Counted from the stretch's first letter, positions 41,649-48,535 are shown. The stretch: DNA of 64,000 nt from a virus (IMGVR_UViG_3300005529_000007:1-64000); one strand, 5' to 3'. Notes: a model not told the origin generated them from the sequence alone. Numbers and translations: made by a program.

Positions 41649-42044
41649 TTAGGCCGCTGGCTTCACGTTGAAGATGTCCAGATTGGCCCGAGCGCGGGGG
41701 TACTCAGGAGTAGGGGCGGAGTGCTTCACAGCAGCCGAGAAGCGCGAGCCACTCGCTGCGTTAAGAACTTCCACCGGATTCTGCCCAGGTGTCGAATCCA
41801 AACCCATCACTTCGATGAGCCGCTTGAGAACGCGAGGACTCCAGTCATAGTGTTCAGGATTCGGATACGAGAACGTCAGGCGACGGCCAGTGAATTCACC
41901 GTCGTTTACAATGGTAGCGCTGGCTACGATCCGACCAGATTCGTCTTCACGTGCGCCTGGAGCTAACTCCCAGGTGTAAGTTTTCTCAGGAATGGTTTCG
42001 AGATTCGTAGAGATGTTAGAGAGATCAATGTTTTGCCAACCCAA
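41649..42044 (-). CDS. DUF669-like ssDNA-binding protein candidate (131 aa)
   Basis: The TTG at 42044 is chosen because GGAGG lies 11 bases upstream. Longer frames pass through promoter element 2. The product has TYTWELAPGA, VNDGEFTGRRLTFSY, VLKRLIEVMG and a C-terminal FNVKPAA, an OB-fold-like arrangement of the DUF669 kind found beside phage recombinases and single-strand annealing systems. With the Sak4-like ATPase and Cas4-like nuclease downstream it suggests a recombination module. Assignment by pattern only. Confidence 0.55.
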   Translation of the reverse strand: MGWQNIDLSNISTNLETIPEKTYTWELAPGAREDESGRIVASATIVNDGEFTGRRLTFSYPNPEHYDWSPRVLKRLIEVMGLDSTPGQNPVEVLNAASGSRFSAAVKHSAPTPEYPRARANLDIFNVKPAA

Positions 42045-42074
42045 AGGTGCGACTTCCTCCAATTTTGTCTTGCA

Positions 42075-42107
42075 AAGATTAGACGCTCCAGACGATAATT
42101 TCTTGTC
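42075..42107 (-). promoter_or_regulatory. ECF-type promoter-like element 2
   Basis: On the minus strand it starts GACAAGAA and ends GCGTCTAATCTT, with the same 33-bp length as elements 1 and 3. It lies 30 bases upstream of the DUF669-like start, with GGAGG in between. On the other strand it abuts the ATG of the small plus-strand gene at 42109, so it may sit in a divergent intergenic region. Confidence 0.62.
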
Positions 42108-42108
42108 T

Positions 42109-42294
42109 ATGCCAACCAAAAAACGGGTCTGGACGCCTGAACAACGGGCACGAGTAGCAGCCTCGCAGAAAGCTCGCTGGGACGCTAAACGTGCCGCAAC
42201 AACCACCAGCACGCAAGTCAACACGATCAGGGACTCGGAGTCCTACCGCATTGGTTATCGTGATGGCTATAAAGATGGACGAGAGGGGAGATGA
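42109..42294 (+). CDS. Small basic protein on the opposite strand (61 aa)
   Basis: An ATG at 42109 gives 61 residues: an N-terminal KKRVWTPEQRARVAASQKAR segment and a C-terminal YRIGYRDGYKDGREGR, both common in small phage DNA-binding or NUMOD3-like proteins. No ribosome binding site is visible and it is the only plus gene in this arm. The start directly abuts promoter-like element 2. A hairpin GAGGGG/CCCCTC covers its stop. Either a real divergent gene or a chance frame in a regulatory region. Confidence 0.45.
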   Translation: MPTKKRVWTPEQRARVAASQKARWDAKRAATTTSTQVNTIRDSESYRIGYRDGYKDGREGR

Positions 42295-42303
42295 TCCCCT
42301 CCT

Positions 42304-42492
42304 GTCTGTGAACCCGTTTTTGGGGTAGTGGTACAGGGTTTCCGCAGGGCTTGTAGCCCATTGGAGGCTTGTTGAGAGGCACTACCCACCGGACCAGAAC
42401 GGGTCAGAAACTGGTTGCCCGGATTTCGCAACCTCTCGCATCCTTGGCTTGCGAACCCTGTATCCACTACCCTAAAAATGGGTCGAACAGAC
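42304..42492. repeat. 190-bp palindromic element made of repeat-family copies
   Basis: A 42-bp arm at 42304-42345 (GTCTGT, the CGTTTTTGGGGTAGTGG repeat in minus orientation, TACAGGGTTTCCGC) is inverted at 42451-42492. Inside are hairpins GGGCT/AGCCC (42347-42359), GAGAGG/CCTCTC, GGTTGC/GCAACC and a third degenerate copy CACTACCC...ACGGGTCAG (42380-42408). No gene spans it. The neighbouring stretch 42295-42578 shows no other coding frame. Possible replication origin, large operator or structured RNA. Confidence 0.6.
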
Positions 42493-42578
42493 AAAAACTT
42501 GGCCCGAGTCATATTCCCTACTTCCTCTTGGGGCCAGCGCGGCGTTGCAAAATTTCACTAGGGAACCGCGAGATCGAA

Positions 42579-42632
42579 CTACTTGCTAAATTTCTTGCTC
42601 GACTTCTTTGCGGTTTTCTTCTTCGTTGCCAT
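42579..42632 (-). CDS. Lys-rich micropeptide (17 aa)
   Basis: ATG with GGAGGG and a four-base spacer. The product MATKKKTAKKSSKKFSK is strongly basic, like histone tails. It overlaps the next gene in another frame. The ribosome binding site is far better than expected by chance, but a 17-codon frame is weak evidence alone. Confidence 0.35.
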   Translation of the reverse strand: MATKKKTAKKSSKKFSK

Positions 42633-42771
42633 TTGACCCTCCTTTCGTAGGCTCGATTGAGTTCTTCCACTGACGCAAGGTCAGCCCGTGATAGACATAG
42701 CAATCACCACAGCACGTCCAATGTGGGCCGATGCCGTGGCATTCACAACTACACTGGGGTTGGACCATCAT
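42586..42771 (-). CDS. Zinc-knuckle protein (61 aa)
   Basis: ATG at 42771 after AAAGGAAACG. It contains CSCECHGIGPHWTCCGDC, several closely spaced Cys/His that can form a zinc site, similar in pattern to the DUF1599 gene's tail. The C-terminus is acidic and polar (NGNEEENRKEVEQEI). It overlaps the 30-residue membrane peptide gene by 23 bases. Confidence 0.55.
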   Translation of the reverse strand: MMVQPQCSCECHGIGPHWTCCGDCYVYHGLTLRQWKNSIEPTKGGSNGNEEENRKEVEQEI

Positions 42772-42841
42772 CGTTTCCTTTCCAGACCAGAACCATAAGC
42801 ATGAGCAGGATGCCTTCGAGGGCATACGTTAGGTAGCTCAC
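42749..42841 (-). CDS. Single-pass membrane micropeptide (30 aa)
   Basis: GTG in GTGA with the upstream stop, preceded by GGCGGAAG. The product has a hydrophobic helix LTYALEGILLMLMVLVW and a short polar tail. Coupling geometry on both sides supports translation. Function unknown. Confidence 0.45.
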   Translation of the reverse strand: MSYLTYALEGILLMLMVLVWKGNDDGPTPV

Positions 42842-42945
42842 GACTTCCGCCTAAACTTCTCCCAACACTTGAGGCAGCCCTTGCCACCGTTACAGCGCGG
42901 GACTCTGATGCCCTTGTATCGTTTGTAGTTCTTGCACATTTTCAT
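42838..42945 (-). CDS. Small Cys-rich basic protein (35 aa)
   Basis: The ATG at 42945 overlaps the previous TGA as ATGA, with GGGGAG upstream. The 35 residues contain CKNYKRYKG, RCNGGKGC and LKCWEKFRRK, four cysteines with basic residues, suggesting a mini zinc finger. A longer frame to 43056 lies inside the upstream gene. Confidence 0.5.
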   Translation of the reverse strand: MKMCKNYKRYKGIRVPRCNGGKGCLKCWEKFRRKS

Positions 42946-43127
42946 ACAAAATGCTCCCCGCACACGTACTGACTGTAGTGATACCGTTCCTGCAAAGGAG
43001 GAGGCGGACCGTACTTGCGATAGCGATGTGTGTGACCGCGCCCGCAGAGGACGCACTCGTCTGACTCAAACTCATACCAGTAAGAACCAGTACGGTATTG
43101 AATCTCCGGCACACCCCAAGCTCTCAT
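42942..43127 (-). CDS. Zinc-finger-like protein (61 aa)
   Basis: ATG in ATGA with the ATPase stop. It holds CVLCGRGHTHR then C-x2-H near the end, a C-x2-C...C-x2-H site. The centre is aromatic and proline-rich (YGPPPPLQERYHYSQY). It belongs to the block of zinc-binding small genes that follows the recombination module. Confidence 0.55.
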   Translation of the reverse strand: MRAWGVPEIQYRTGSYWYEFESDECVLCGRGHTHRYRKYGPPPPLQERYHYSQYVCGEHFV

Positions 43128-43948
43128 GCCACTACCGCGCTCGTGTACCCTGCTTTGATTTTCTCTAGCAGCATGTTAAACGTCCCCCTGCCCTCCGTGG
43201 GTTTCCCCTCGACGGGCTCGAAGATCTCCTCCCGATCAAGCAGCGCCTTGCTGGAACTATTGGCCCTGCACTTCGCCACGACGCCACCTTCCGGCTGCGT
43301 CACCAGGAACCTCTGGCTGTACTTCGACTTCGCATCTGCGGGATTCCGCAACGCTGTCCGCGTCCGCATCCTCAGCACAAAGTCAAACATCGCTGGCGCT
43401 CCCAGGAACATCTGCCCTGGTAGATCTGGCCCGATGAGGCTCTCCGTCCCTGGAGGATCATCCGGTCCAGCCTTGTCATACTTCTCCAGCGCTGTCACAA
43501 TAATGTGCTTGTCGGGGGCAGAGTCGAACAGCCTGACGAGCAGCCTACGGGATAGTTCTCCCATGACCTGGTAGTCATCGAGCTCCGGTATCCCCTGCTT
43601 CCGCTTGTCCGACTCGCCCCTTGCCCGTGGGATCTGGAGGGCCGCTGCCTTGATGTGCTTGCGCACAACTTCGGTCCAGGAGTCCACAATCAGGCTATCT
43701 TTATCTTTGAAGATCTCTCCTGAGCAGAATTCTTCCACTTCCTTGAAAGACTGAGGTATGACAAAATCAACTGCACGATCAGCAATAGTAAGTAACCCAT
43801 TACCTTGCCCTGTCTCACAAGCGCAGCACCCAGGATTAGGAGCCCCACCAGCCCAAAGAGTTTTACCAGTTCCCGGCAGTCCATATACCAGGACCTTAAT
43901 CTTGAGATTATCCGCATTGACCAGTTCCTTCGTGTTTCTTATCTGCAA
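43124..43948 (-). CDS. Sak4-like RecA-fold ATPase
   Basis: TTG start directly after the upstream stop. 274 residues. Walker A is VYGLPGTGKTLW (residues about 20-31), Walker B-like DSLIVDSWTEV lies near residue 86, and a SIGPDLPGQ-like stretch near residue 163 resembles loop regions. This is the size and layout of Sak4-type phage RecA/RAD51-like ATPases, which drive single-strand annealing with an SSB partner. The DUF669-like and Cas4-like genes are close by in the same direction. Confidence 0.8.
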   Translation of the reverse strand: MQIRNTKELVNADNLKIKVLVYGLPGTGKTLWAGGAPNPGCCACETGQGNGLLTIADRAVDFVIPQSFKEVEEFCSGEIFKDKDSLIVDSWTEVVRKHIKAAALQIPRARGESDKRKQGIPELDDYQVMGELSRRLLVRLFDSAPDKHIIVTALEKYDKAGPDDPPGTESLIGPDLPGQMFLGAPAMFDFVLRMRTRTALRNPADAKSKYSQRFLVTQPEGGVVAKCRANSSSKALLDREEIFEPVEGKPTEGRGTFNMLLEKIKAGYTSAVVA

Positions 43949-44149
43949 CTACTCTGCCTCCAATGAATCGTCAACCGTGGCAGGAATGGCCTCGCAATAC
44001 TCCACTTCCGGCATCCCAAGAGCCCCGCTGTCCCCGTCTTCCAACATTCTCTCCGCAATTACCTCAGCCTCTTCAGGTGAGTTTGCACTGTCTACATAGT
44101 AAGTATGGTCCTGCGTTACAGTCACAGTGACCTTATATGGTTTCTTCAT
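43949..44149 (-). CDS. Hypothetical acidic protein (66 aa)
   Basis: ATG start. Residues 1-22 are basic and beta-like (YKVTVTVTQDHTYYVDS) and the rest is acidic and helical (SPEEAEVIAERMLED). It overlaps the nuclease gene by 17 bases and adjoins the Sak4-like gene, so it is part of the recombination operon. No family recognised. Confidence 0.55.
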   Translation of the reverse strand: MKKPYKVTVTVTQDHTYYVDSANSPEEAEVIAERMLEDGDSGALGMPEVEYCEAIPATVDDSLEAE

Positions 44150-44909
44150 TTTTCTCTTTCATGTGTAGGCGCTTGAAGAGTTTCAGTGCGCCTAAAAAGG
44201 CTTGAAAATCCTGTCGATATTCCCTGCGACCACTGGCGTGGTCCTCAAAGACAGCCGCTTCTTTATCCAGTCGGATTAGTATCCGTTTCTCTATTCGCCG
44301 TTGTGTCTCCTCCTCATAAGCAGCTTGATACGCAGAGGTTTGAAGCCAGTACTCGTCATAAAGAGACTTGGAAGTCTTCCAGTCGATGAGGGTAAGCTCA
44401 CCGTCCACGTATGCAAGTTTGTCCAGCGTCCCACTGAATCTGTGTCGCCGTGAATATATACGACGTTCGACTTCCACAAGCCGAACCTCGTGCTCTCGTA
44501 ACCACGCGAGAGCAGCATCGACACAGGACCTAACCGCAGTACCCTCGGCGGGAAGAAGGGGCTTCTCAGTGCTCTTGAGGTGCTTCTCAAGGAAAGAGTG
44601 AACTTCCTTGCCCACGTTGAGAGCCTCGTCCCGAACGGAACGATAGGCGCTTGTGGCCTGCTTCCATACCTGTTCGAGATAGAGATCGCTGTGAGCGACA
44701 TCAGGACTAACGGCCCCCTTGCAAAGGTTAACTGCCGAGTTGACAGCCCAGGGGATTAGCCAGGGCTTATCAATCACACTGCATATGCGCGTGACCGAGG
44801 GAACCTTACGGCGTTCCTCTCCCTCGATGACGTGATACGTATGGGCCCGGTCGTTGTACTCCAGGCAAACTTCCCCACCATACAAGTGGGTGATTTCTAC
44901 TTCAGCCAA
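44133..44909 (-). CDS. Cas4/RecB-like PD-(D/E)XK exonuclease
   Basis: TTG start. 258 residues. The nuclease core includes RFSGTLDKLAYVDGELTLIDWKTSK (quoted in parts: FSGTLDKLAYVDG, then LTLIDWKTSK) and a Q-x3-Y box in WLQTSAYQAAYEEET, the order seen in phage exonucleases of the Cas4/RecB fold. No iron-sulphur cysteines are visible. The enzyme would supply single-stranded ends for annealing by the DUF669/Sak4 pair. Confidence 0.78.
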   Translation of the reverse strand: MAEVEITHLYGGEVCLEYNDRAHTYHVIEGEERRKVPSVTRICSVIDKPWLIPWAVNSAVNLCKGAVSPDVAHSDLYLEQVWKQATSAYRSVRDEALNVGKEVHSFLEKHLKSTEKPLLPAEGTAVRSCVDAALAWLREHEVRLVEVERRIYSRRHRFSGTLDKLAYVDGELTLIDWKTSKSLYDEYWLQTSAYQAAYEEETQRRIEKRILIRLDKEAAVFEDHASGRREYRQDFQAFLGALKLFKRLHMKEKNEETI

Positions 44910-44915
44910 TAAGTC

Positions 44916-45185
44916 TTATCTGTTCCAGGTGTCCCCCAGTTCTTCGATGCCCCCCTCGATGGCTCCCCATGGAACGGTGATGTCATCAATGGTTTCTCGG
45001 TGTGTGCCAATGGACGAAGTGATGGTGATCCCTTCATCGTTGGCCTGGACGACGTAACCTAGCGTCTGGATTTTTGCGGTCTGTCGCGGCCTTTCGGGGT
45101 TGTATTGCCAGCCCATGTGAGACTTTGAGTCATGCCAACAGAACCTGACTGCTGTCCCAAATGGGATCTTCCGTACTCTTGCCAC
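44916..45185 (-). CDS. First gene of the recombination operon (89 aa)
   Basis: GTG at 45185 with GGAGGAACA directly upstream and promoter element 3 only nine bases from the start. Earlier in-frame starts would lie inside the element. The small protein is beta-rich (AVRFCWHDSKSHMGWQYN; GYVVQANDEGITITSSIG). Function unknown. Confidence 0.55.
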   Translation of the reverse strand: MARVRKIPFGTAVRFCWHDSKSHMGWQYNPERPRQTAKIQTLGYVVQANDEGITITSSIGTHRETIDDITVPWGAIEGGIEELGDTWNR

Positions 45186-45194
45186 TGTTCCTCC

Positions 45195-45227
45195 AAGATT
45201 AGACGCCTGAGAAGGGTGTATCTTGTC
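45195..45227 (-). promoter_or_regulatory. ECF-type promoter-like element 3
   Basis: On the minus strand TTGACAAGATACACC leads into a part that ends GCGTCTAATCTT. The 33-bp length and both ends match elements 1 and 2. If GTCTAA is the -10, transcription starts at or just before the ribosome binding site, leaving an unusually short leader. It faces the recombination operon. Confidence 0.62.
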
Positions 45228-45261
45228 AAGCATCTGTAGTTAATTTGATCTCCCCCGTGTG

Positions 45262-45310
45262 TCTCTCTCTGCCTATATATTTATTAGAAAAAAGATATAT
45301 AAGAGAGAGA
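45262..45310. other. AT-rich inverted repeat in intergenic region
   Basis: TCTCTCTCT-GCC-TATATAT (45262-45280) is mirrored by ATATAT-A-AGAGAGAGA (45295-45310) around an A-rich loop. The 200-base gap 45228-45436 shows no gene. It also contains a direct repeat TTGCATCTC (about 45354 and 45370) and GTGCCTAA at 45338-45345, which shares eight bases with the tandem repeat near the integrase. Candidate operator, terminator remnant or origin. Confidence 0.42.
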
Positions 45311-45436
45311 GCCAAAACCGTACCGCTGAGTCTACTTGTGCCTAAATTTAATTTGCATCTCCTTCAACTTAGTTGCATCTCGGTGCACGCACGATGCGAA
45401 GTATGCAGAAAAGTAGCAGGATAATGATAATTATCT

Positions 45437-46537
45437 TCACAGTTGTGCCTTTCCTTTCCAACGTTCTCTGAAGTCAACTTCCGGGTCCGCCACCAGGGCC
45501 TTGTGTCCCTGGCTTAGGACCTTGTCCACAAGCCTCCGCGCATTGACATCCTTCTCCTTGAATAGCTCGAACCAGTTCACGAGCTGCTTCCAGGGGATGG
45601 TCGTTCGCTTGATGTGCTCTAGCGCAACCTGCGGCTCGGCTGCTGCCAGCTTAGCCGCAGTGAGGCATAAAAAAGCATTCCTGGGATCGTAGAGCCAGCT
45701 CGCCATGGTGCGGTACTCGGTGTGGAGATGCCACGAGGGGCGATAAGCAGGATCGTATTTAAGGTGCCGCTGGACCCGCACATCTCCATAGTGCCCGTAA
45801 TCCCCGGAAGATCGACGGGTCTGTGACTCATGATTCGGAAGAATGTCTAGCTGTTCCAATCGGGCGGTGATAGTATCCAGGGCCTTGACTCTCGCCTTGT
45901 GCTCATCTGTCCAGGTTTCTTCAACTAGCACCTGCTCAGGATTGTCCGGGTCACGCACGACACTGGTCTCGTGCACATATCCTTCCTTCAAGGGGGAGAT
46001 GTCCAGGTGCACGTGGCCTCCCAGGGTCACGGTCCTCCCCGCCAGGCGCGACACGGCCCCGGCCTTCCACTTGTTGCCCAGGTCCAGGGAGTCTGCCCTC
46101 ATCATTAGTTCCTTGAGTCTCTTAACCAAAGTAAAGGTCCCCTTCGCAGGCTGTGGCCGAAGCTCCGCCACGTACCCGCTATGGTCCCAACCGATCTGCC
46201 CCGCATGAGGCAGCTTGTGCGATAGATTCACGCCCTCTCCCGCAGCGTCAAAGACAACAAACTCAGGATCACAACCTACAAGAAATGAATTGACCACAAC
46301 TTCTTCAACCTCCGGTGAAGGTACATCGCCTTCACTTCTATAGTGTCGAGCGTACAAATTTTGGGACTGGAGGAGTATGCCCAAGGGGCGACTCTGGGAA
46401 AGCTGAACCTGGGCTAGTTGGTTCCCATACGACCCCATCAGTTGATTCGTATAGGCATTCCGCCCCTCTTCAAAGCCCTGCTGAAACGCCTGCATCCCTA
46501 GTCCAAGCAAATCCCCCAGCCCGCTAAACCCTCCCAT
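45437..46537 (-). CDS. COOH-NH2 amidoligase 1
   Basis: ATG overlapping the sigma-factor stop. 366 residues. After a 50-residue Gly/Gln-rich leader, the glutamine-synthetase-like amidoligase motifs appear in order: GCDPEF (88-93), YVAELRPQP (122-130), LGGHVHLD (173-179) and HTEYRT (272-277). These acidic and histidine residues would bind Mg-ATP. Such enzymes join a carboxyl to an amine and act in peptide tagging, cell-wall crosslinks or natural product synthesis. It shares its transcript with the ECF sigma factor. Two diverged copies are encoded at 52446 and 58709. Confidence 0.83.
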   Translation of the reverse strand: MGGFSGLGDLLGLGMQAFQQGFEEGRNAYTNQLMGSYGNQLAQVQLSQSRPLGILLQSQNLYARHYRSEGDVPSPEVEEVVVNSFLVGCDPEFVVFDAAGEGVNLSHKLPHAGQIGWDHSGYVAELRPQPAKGTFTLVKRLKELMMRADSLDLGNKWKAGAVSRLAGRTVTLGGHVHLDISPLKEGYVHETSVVRDPDNPEQVLVEETWTDEHKARVKALDTITARLEQLDILPNHESQTRRSSGDYGHYGDVRVQRHLKYDPAYRPSWHLHTEYRTMASWLYDPRNAFLCLTAAKLAAAEPQVALEHIKRTTIPWKQLVNWFELFKEKDVNARRLVDKVLSQGHKALVADPEVDFRERWKGKAQL

Positions 46538-47069
46538 CGCGCATCCTCTCTTCCAGCCTGCGCCAACGCGAGGTCACACAATCCAAGGTCTCGCCTGACT
46601 TCTCAGCAATCTCCGGGAGGGTCATACCCTCCAGCTTGCATCGAACTAAAAACATCTCCTCTTCTTTTAAGCCCTCGGTCAGCTTCTCCAGGGCGATCTC
46701 CGCCTCCAGGCTGTCCTCGAACATCCCCGCCCCCACGTCATCCGTGAGCTCCACCTGCTGCCTGCGCATCTTGTCGCGGATCGCAGTGCGGCACAGGTTG
46801 AGTACAATGGCATGGAACCAGGTGGAGAATTTGCTATCCCCCCGGAACTTGTCAGACATGTAAAGGGCTTTGGTAATGGCCTCGTCAGCGATCTCCTGAT
46901 CGCTTCGGCCTAGAGTGAGGACGCAGACACTTTCTGCGTGATAGCGCAGGGCCTTGAAGAGTTTCTCCAGCACTTGCTCGTCTTGCGTCTCGCGCCAGAG
47001 TTGAAACAGTTCGTTCTCATCGCCGCCACCAACCCCAGTGTTTGAGGTCGTAAAAGAACAAGTGGACAT
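46524..47069 (-). CDS. ECF-type RNA polymerase sigma factor
   Basis: ATG with GAGAGAGG upstream. 181 residues: region 2 (residues 30-110) contains FRGDSKFSTWFHAIVLN followed by the helix RTAIRDKMRR, and region 4 (130-178) contains EEEMFLVRCKLEGMTL then PEIAEKSGETLDCVTSRWR. These match two-domain ECF sigma factors that recognise GTC-type -10 elements. No anti-sigma gene is adjacent. The three 33-bp elements with GTCTAA are the expected targets. The gene ends overlapping amidoligase 1. Confidence 0.9.
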   Translation of the reverse strand: MSTCSFTTSNTGVGGGDENELFQLWRETQDEQVLEKLFKALRYHAESVCVLTLGRSDQEIADEAITKALYMSDKFRGDSKFSTWFHAIVLNLCRTAIRDKMRRQQVELTDDVGAGMFEDSLEAEIALEKLTEGLKEEEMFLVRCKLEGMTLPEIAEKSGETLDCVTSRWRRLEERMRDGRV

Positions 47070-47138
47070 TAAAAGTCAACCTCTCTCCCCTGTCTCGGGG
47101 CTGAATAAATAGAAATCCTGGTAATGCGCTGTGATGTC

Positions 47139-47369
47139 TCATGCTGCTCTCCCTGCCTCGTGCTCCCGCTGCACCCACCACAAGGCCAACTCTACTCGAT
47201 TCGAGAGACCCGTCTTGTCATAGATGCAACAGACATAATTCTTTATTGTGTTCTCTGTGGTTCCGATAGCGTTGGCCACTTCCCGGTTTGTGTTTCCGTC
47301 TGCGACCAGGCGGACGACATCTCGTTCTCGGGGAGTGAGCTCACGCTTCCCTTCGTATCTTGTAGGCAC
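47139..47369 (-). CDS. LuxR-type HTH protein 2 (76 aa)
   Basis: GTG with GGAGGATCT upstream. The product is almost only a LuxR/GerE HTH domain: ELTPRERDVVRLVADGNTN, then REVANAIGTTENTIKNY, the recognition helix. It overlaps the other HTH gene by 127 bases in a different frame, so its ribosome binding site lies inside that gene. A DNA-binding regulator or co-regulator. Confidence 0.75.
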   Translation of the reverse strand: MPTRYEGKRELTPRERDVVRLVADGNTNREVANAIGTTENTIKNYVCCIYDKTGLSNRVELALWWVQREHEAGRAA

Positions 47370-47758
47370 AGATCCTCCTTGTAAATCAGGACAGCCAACT
47401 TCACGCGCTTGACCCCGGTGTCAATTCCATAACGGTCGTACATATTGTTCAGGTGCTGCTTGACTGAACGGTTTGCGATTCCCAACGTCTTTGCCATGTC
47501 TCGGGTCTCGTAACCCTGGAGAAGAAGCTCGACAATCTGCCGCTCGCGGGGGGTGAGGGTGTCCCGCATCTTGTCGCGTGGCATGGTCGCGGCCAGTACT
47601 TCACGGGCGAAGGCGGTTACTGTATTTACCATCTGCCGGACTTTGGCATCGTGAAACATTGGAAGTCCGTATCTATAGCTGTCGTAATTGCGGGCTATTT
47701 CGTCGAGCTTCCATACCAATTCAAGCGCTCGCTTCTCTAGATCGTCGCTCATCGCCAT
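47243..47758 (-). CDS. LuxR-type HTH protein 1 (171 aa)
   Basis: ATG after GGGGGAGATACTACG. An N-terminal helical domain (residues 1-60) is followed by a LuxR HTH: TLTPRERQIVELLLQ, TRDMAKTLGIANRSVKQHL (residues 65-125). Then comes a 50-residue polar tail that overlaps the second HTH gene. A -1 frameshift at the overlap would create a double-HTH protein, but the strong internal ribosome binding site argues for two genes. Confidence 0.75.
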   Translation of the reverse strand: MAMSDDLEKRALELVWKLDEIARNYDSYRYGLPMFHDAKVRQMVNTVTAFAREVLAATMPRDKMRDTLTPRERQIVELLLQGYETRDMAKTLGIANRSVKQHLNNMYDRYGIDTGVKRVKLAVLIYKEDLCLQDTKGSVSSLPENEMSSAWSQTETQTGKWPTLSEPQRTQ

Positions 47759-47943
47759 CGTAGTATCTCCCCCATGAGAATAATTCCGCTGACTACGCCG
47801 AAGAATAGCCCGGCTCCTGCGGCAAACGCTGCCGCCCTAATCGCCCTTGTGTCGCTTACACTTTCGCAGTAAGTATGCAGCCCACAGAACTGGCACTTGC
47901 CAGGAATATCGCAGCCTTCGAAGTTCTCTAGATCGTCGCTCAT
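47749..47943 (-). CDS. Membrane protein with zinc motif (64 aa)
   Basis: ATG start. It begins MSDDLE like the HTH gene next to it, and 17 bases around the two starts are identical. It contains GCDIPGKCQFCGLHTYC, four cysteines for a metal site, and a C-terminal hydrophobic helix (AGAGLFFGVVSGIILMG). The start overlaps the upstream stop in ATGA. Function unknown. Confidence 0.55.
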   Translation of the reverse strand: MSDDLENFEGCDIPGKCQFCGLHTYCESVSDTRAIRAAAFAAGAGLFFGVVSGIILMGEILRWR

Positions 47944-48170
47944 GACGCTGGCTCCTCTGGTGTGGGTGCAGGCGCGGCCTCGAAGTAAAACGTATACGTC
48001 AATGGCAAGACGTACCCGGCACAGTATTCATGAATCATGTAAGGCGGGAGTTCGCTTACAAGAATGAATGGATAACCGCTCCAGTTTCTCAGCGCCTGCC
48101 AGAAACGCTGTTCGGGATTGTCTTCACAGTAGGCGACGAACTTAGCCAGTAATTCGCTGTTCTTGCTCAC
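47940..48170 (-). CDS. Small phage protein (76 aa)
   Basis: ATG start. A helical front (LLAKFVAYCEDNPEQRFWQALRN quoted in parts: LLAKFVAYCED, PEQRFWQALRN) and a Pro/Ala-rich end. The motif FWQALRNW is common in small phage accessory proteins. It is coupled to its neighbours through four-base overlaps. Function unknown. Confidence 0.55.
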   Translation of the reverse strand: MSKNSELLAKFVAYCEDNPEQRFWQALRNWSGYPFILVSELPPYMIHEYCAGYVLPLTYTFYFEAAPAPTPEEPAS

Positions 48171-48520
48171 ACTTCCTCCTTCGGACTCTCCACGGCAGCG
48201 CGGTCAATGGGTGCGCTCGGCTGCGGACTCTGGGCGAGAGCGCGTTCGGCAACGCAATGCAGGCACACGTAATCAGGCACCGACCAGTCTTCAGTGTGCT
48301 CCAGACGCTCGGCTATTTTCTGCAACGCTTCCCGCAGTTGCGCGTTCTCAGCGGAGAGAGCGGCCCGGCCAGCTTGCCATGCTTTATACGCCAGCTCTGT
48401 CGCAAACAGCCAGTATGTACCCTCATTATCCGGGTCTGTTGCGATGGCCAGTTTTTCAGTCTTGGCCCACTTCTCAAACTCCGCTCGGCTCGCTTCCTGT
48501 ACCTCGGTAGGCTCAGTCAT
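48167..48520 (-). CDS. Small phage protein (117 aa)
   Basis: ATG start. The pattern YKAWQAGRAALS, then a coiled coil ENAQLREALQKIAERLEH and a CxxC motif (VCLHC) is seen in many small phage proteins of unknown function. It ends overlapping the 76-residue gene. Confidence 0.55.
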   Translation of the reverse strand: MTEPTEVQEASRAEFEKWAKTEKLAIATDPDNEGTYWLFATELAYKAWQAGRAALSAENAQLREALQKIAERLEHTEDWSVPDYVCLHCVAERALAQSPQPSAPIDRAAVESPKEEV

Positions 48521-48535
48521 CTCCGTCCCTCCCTC

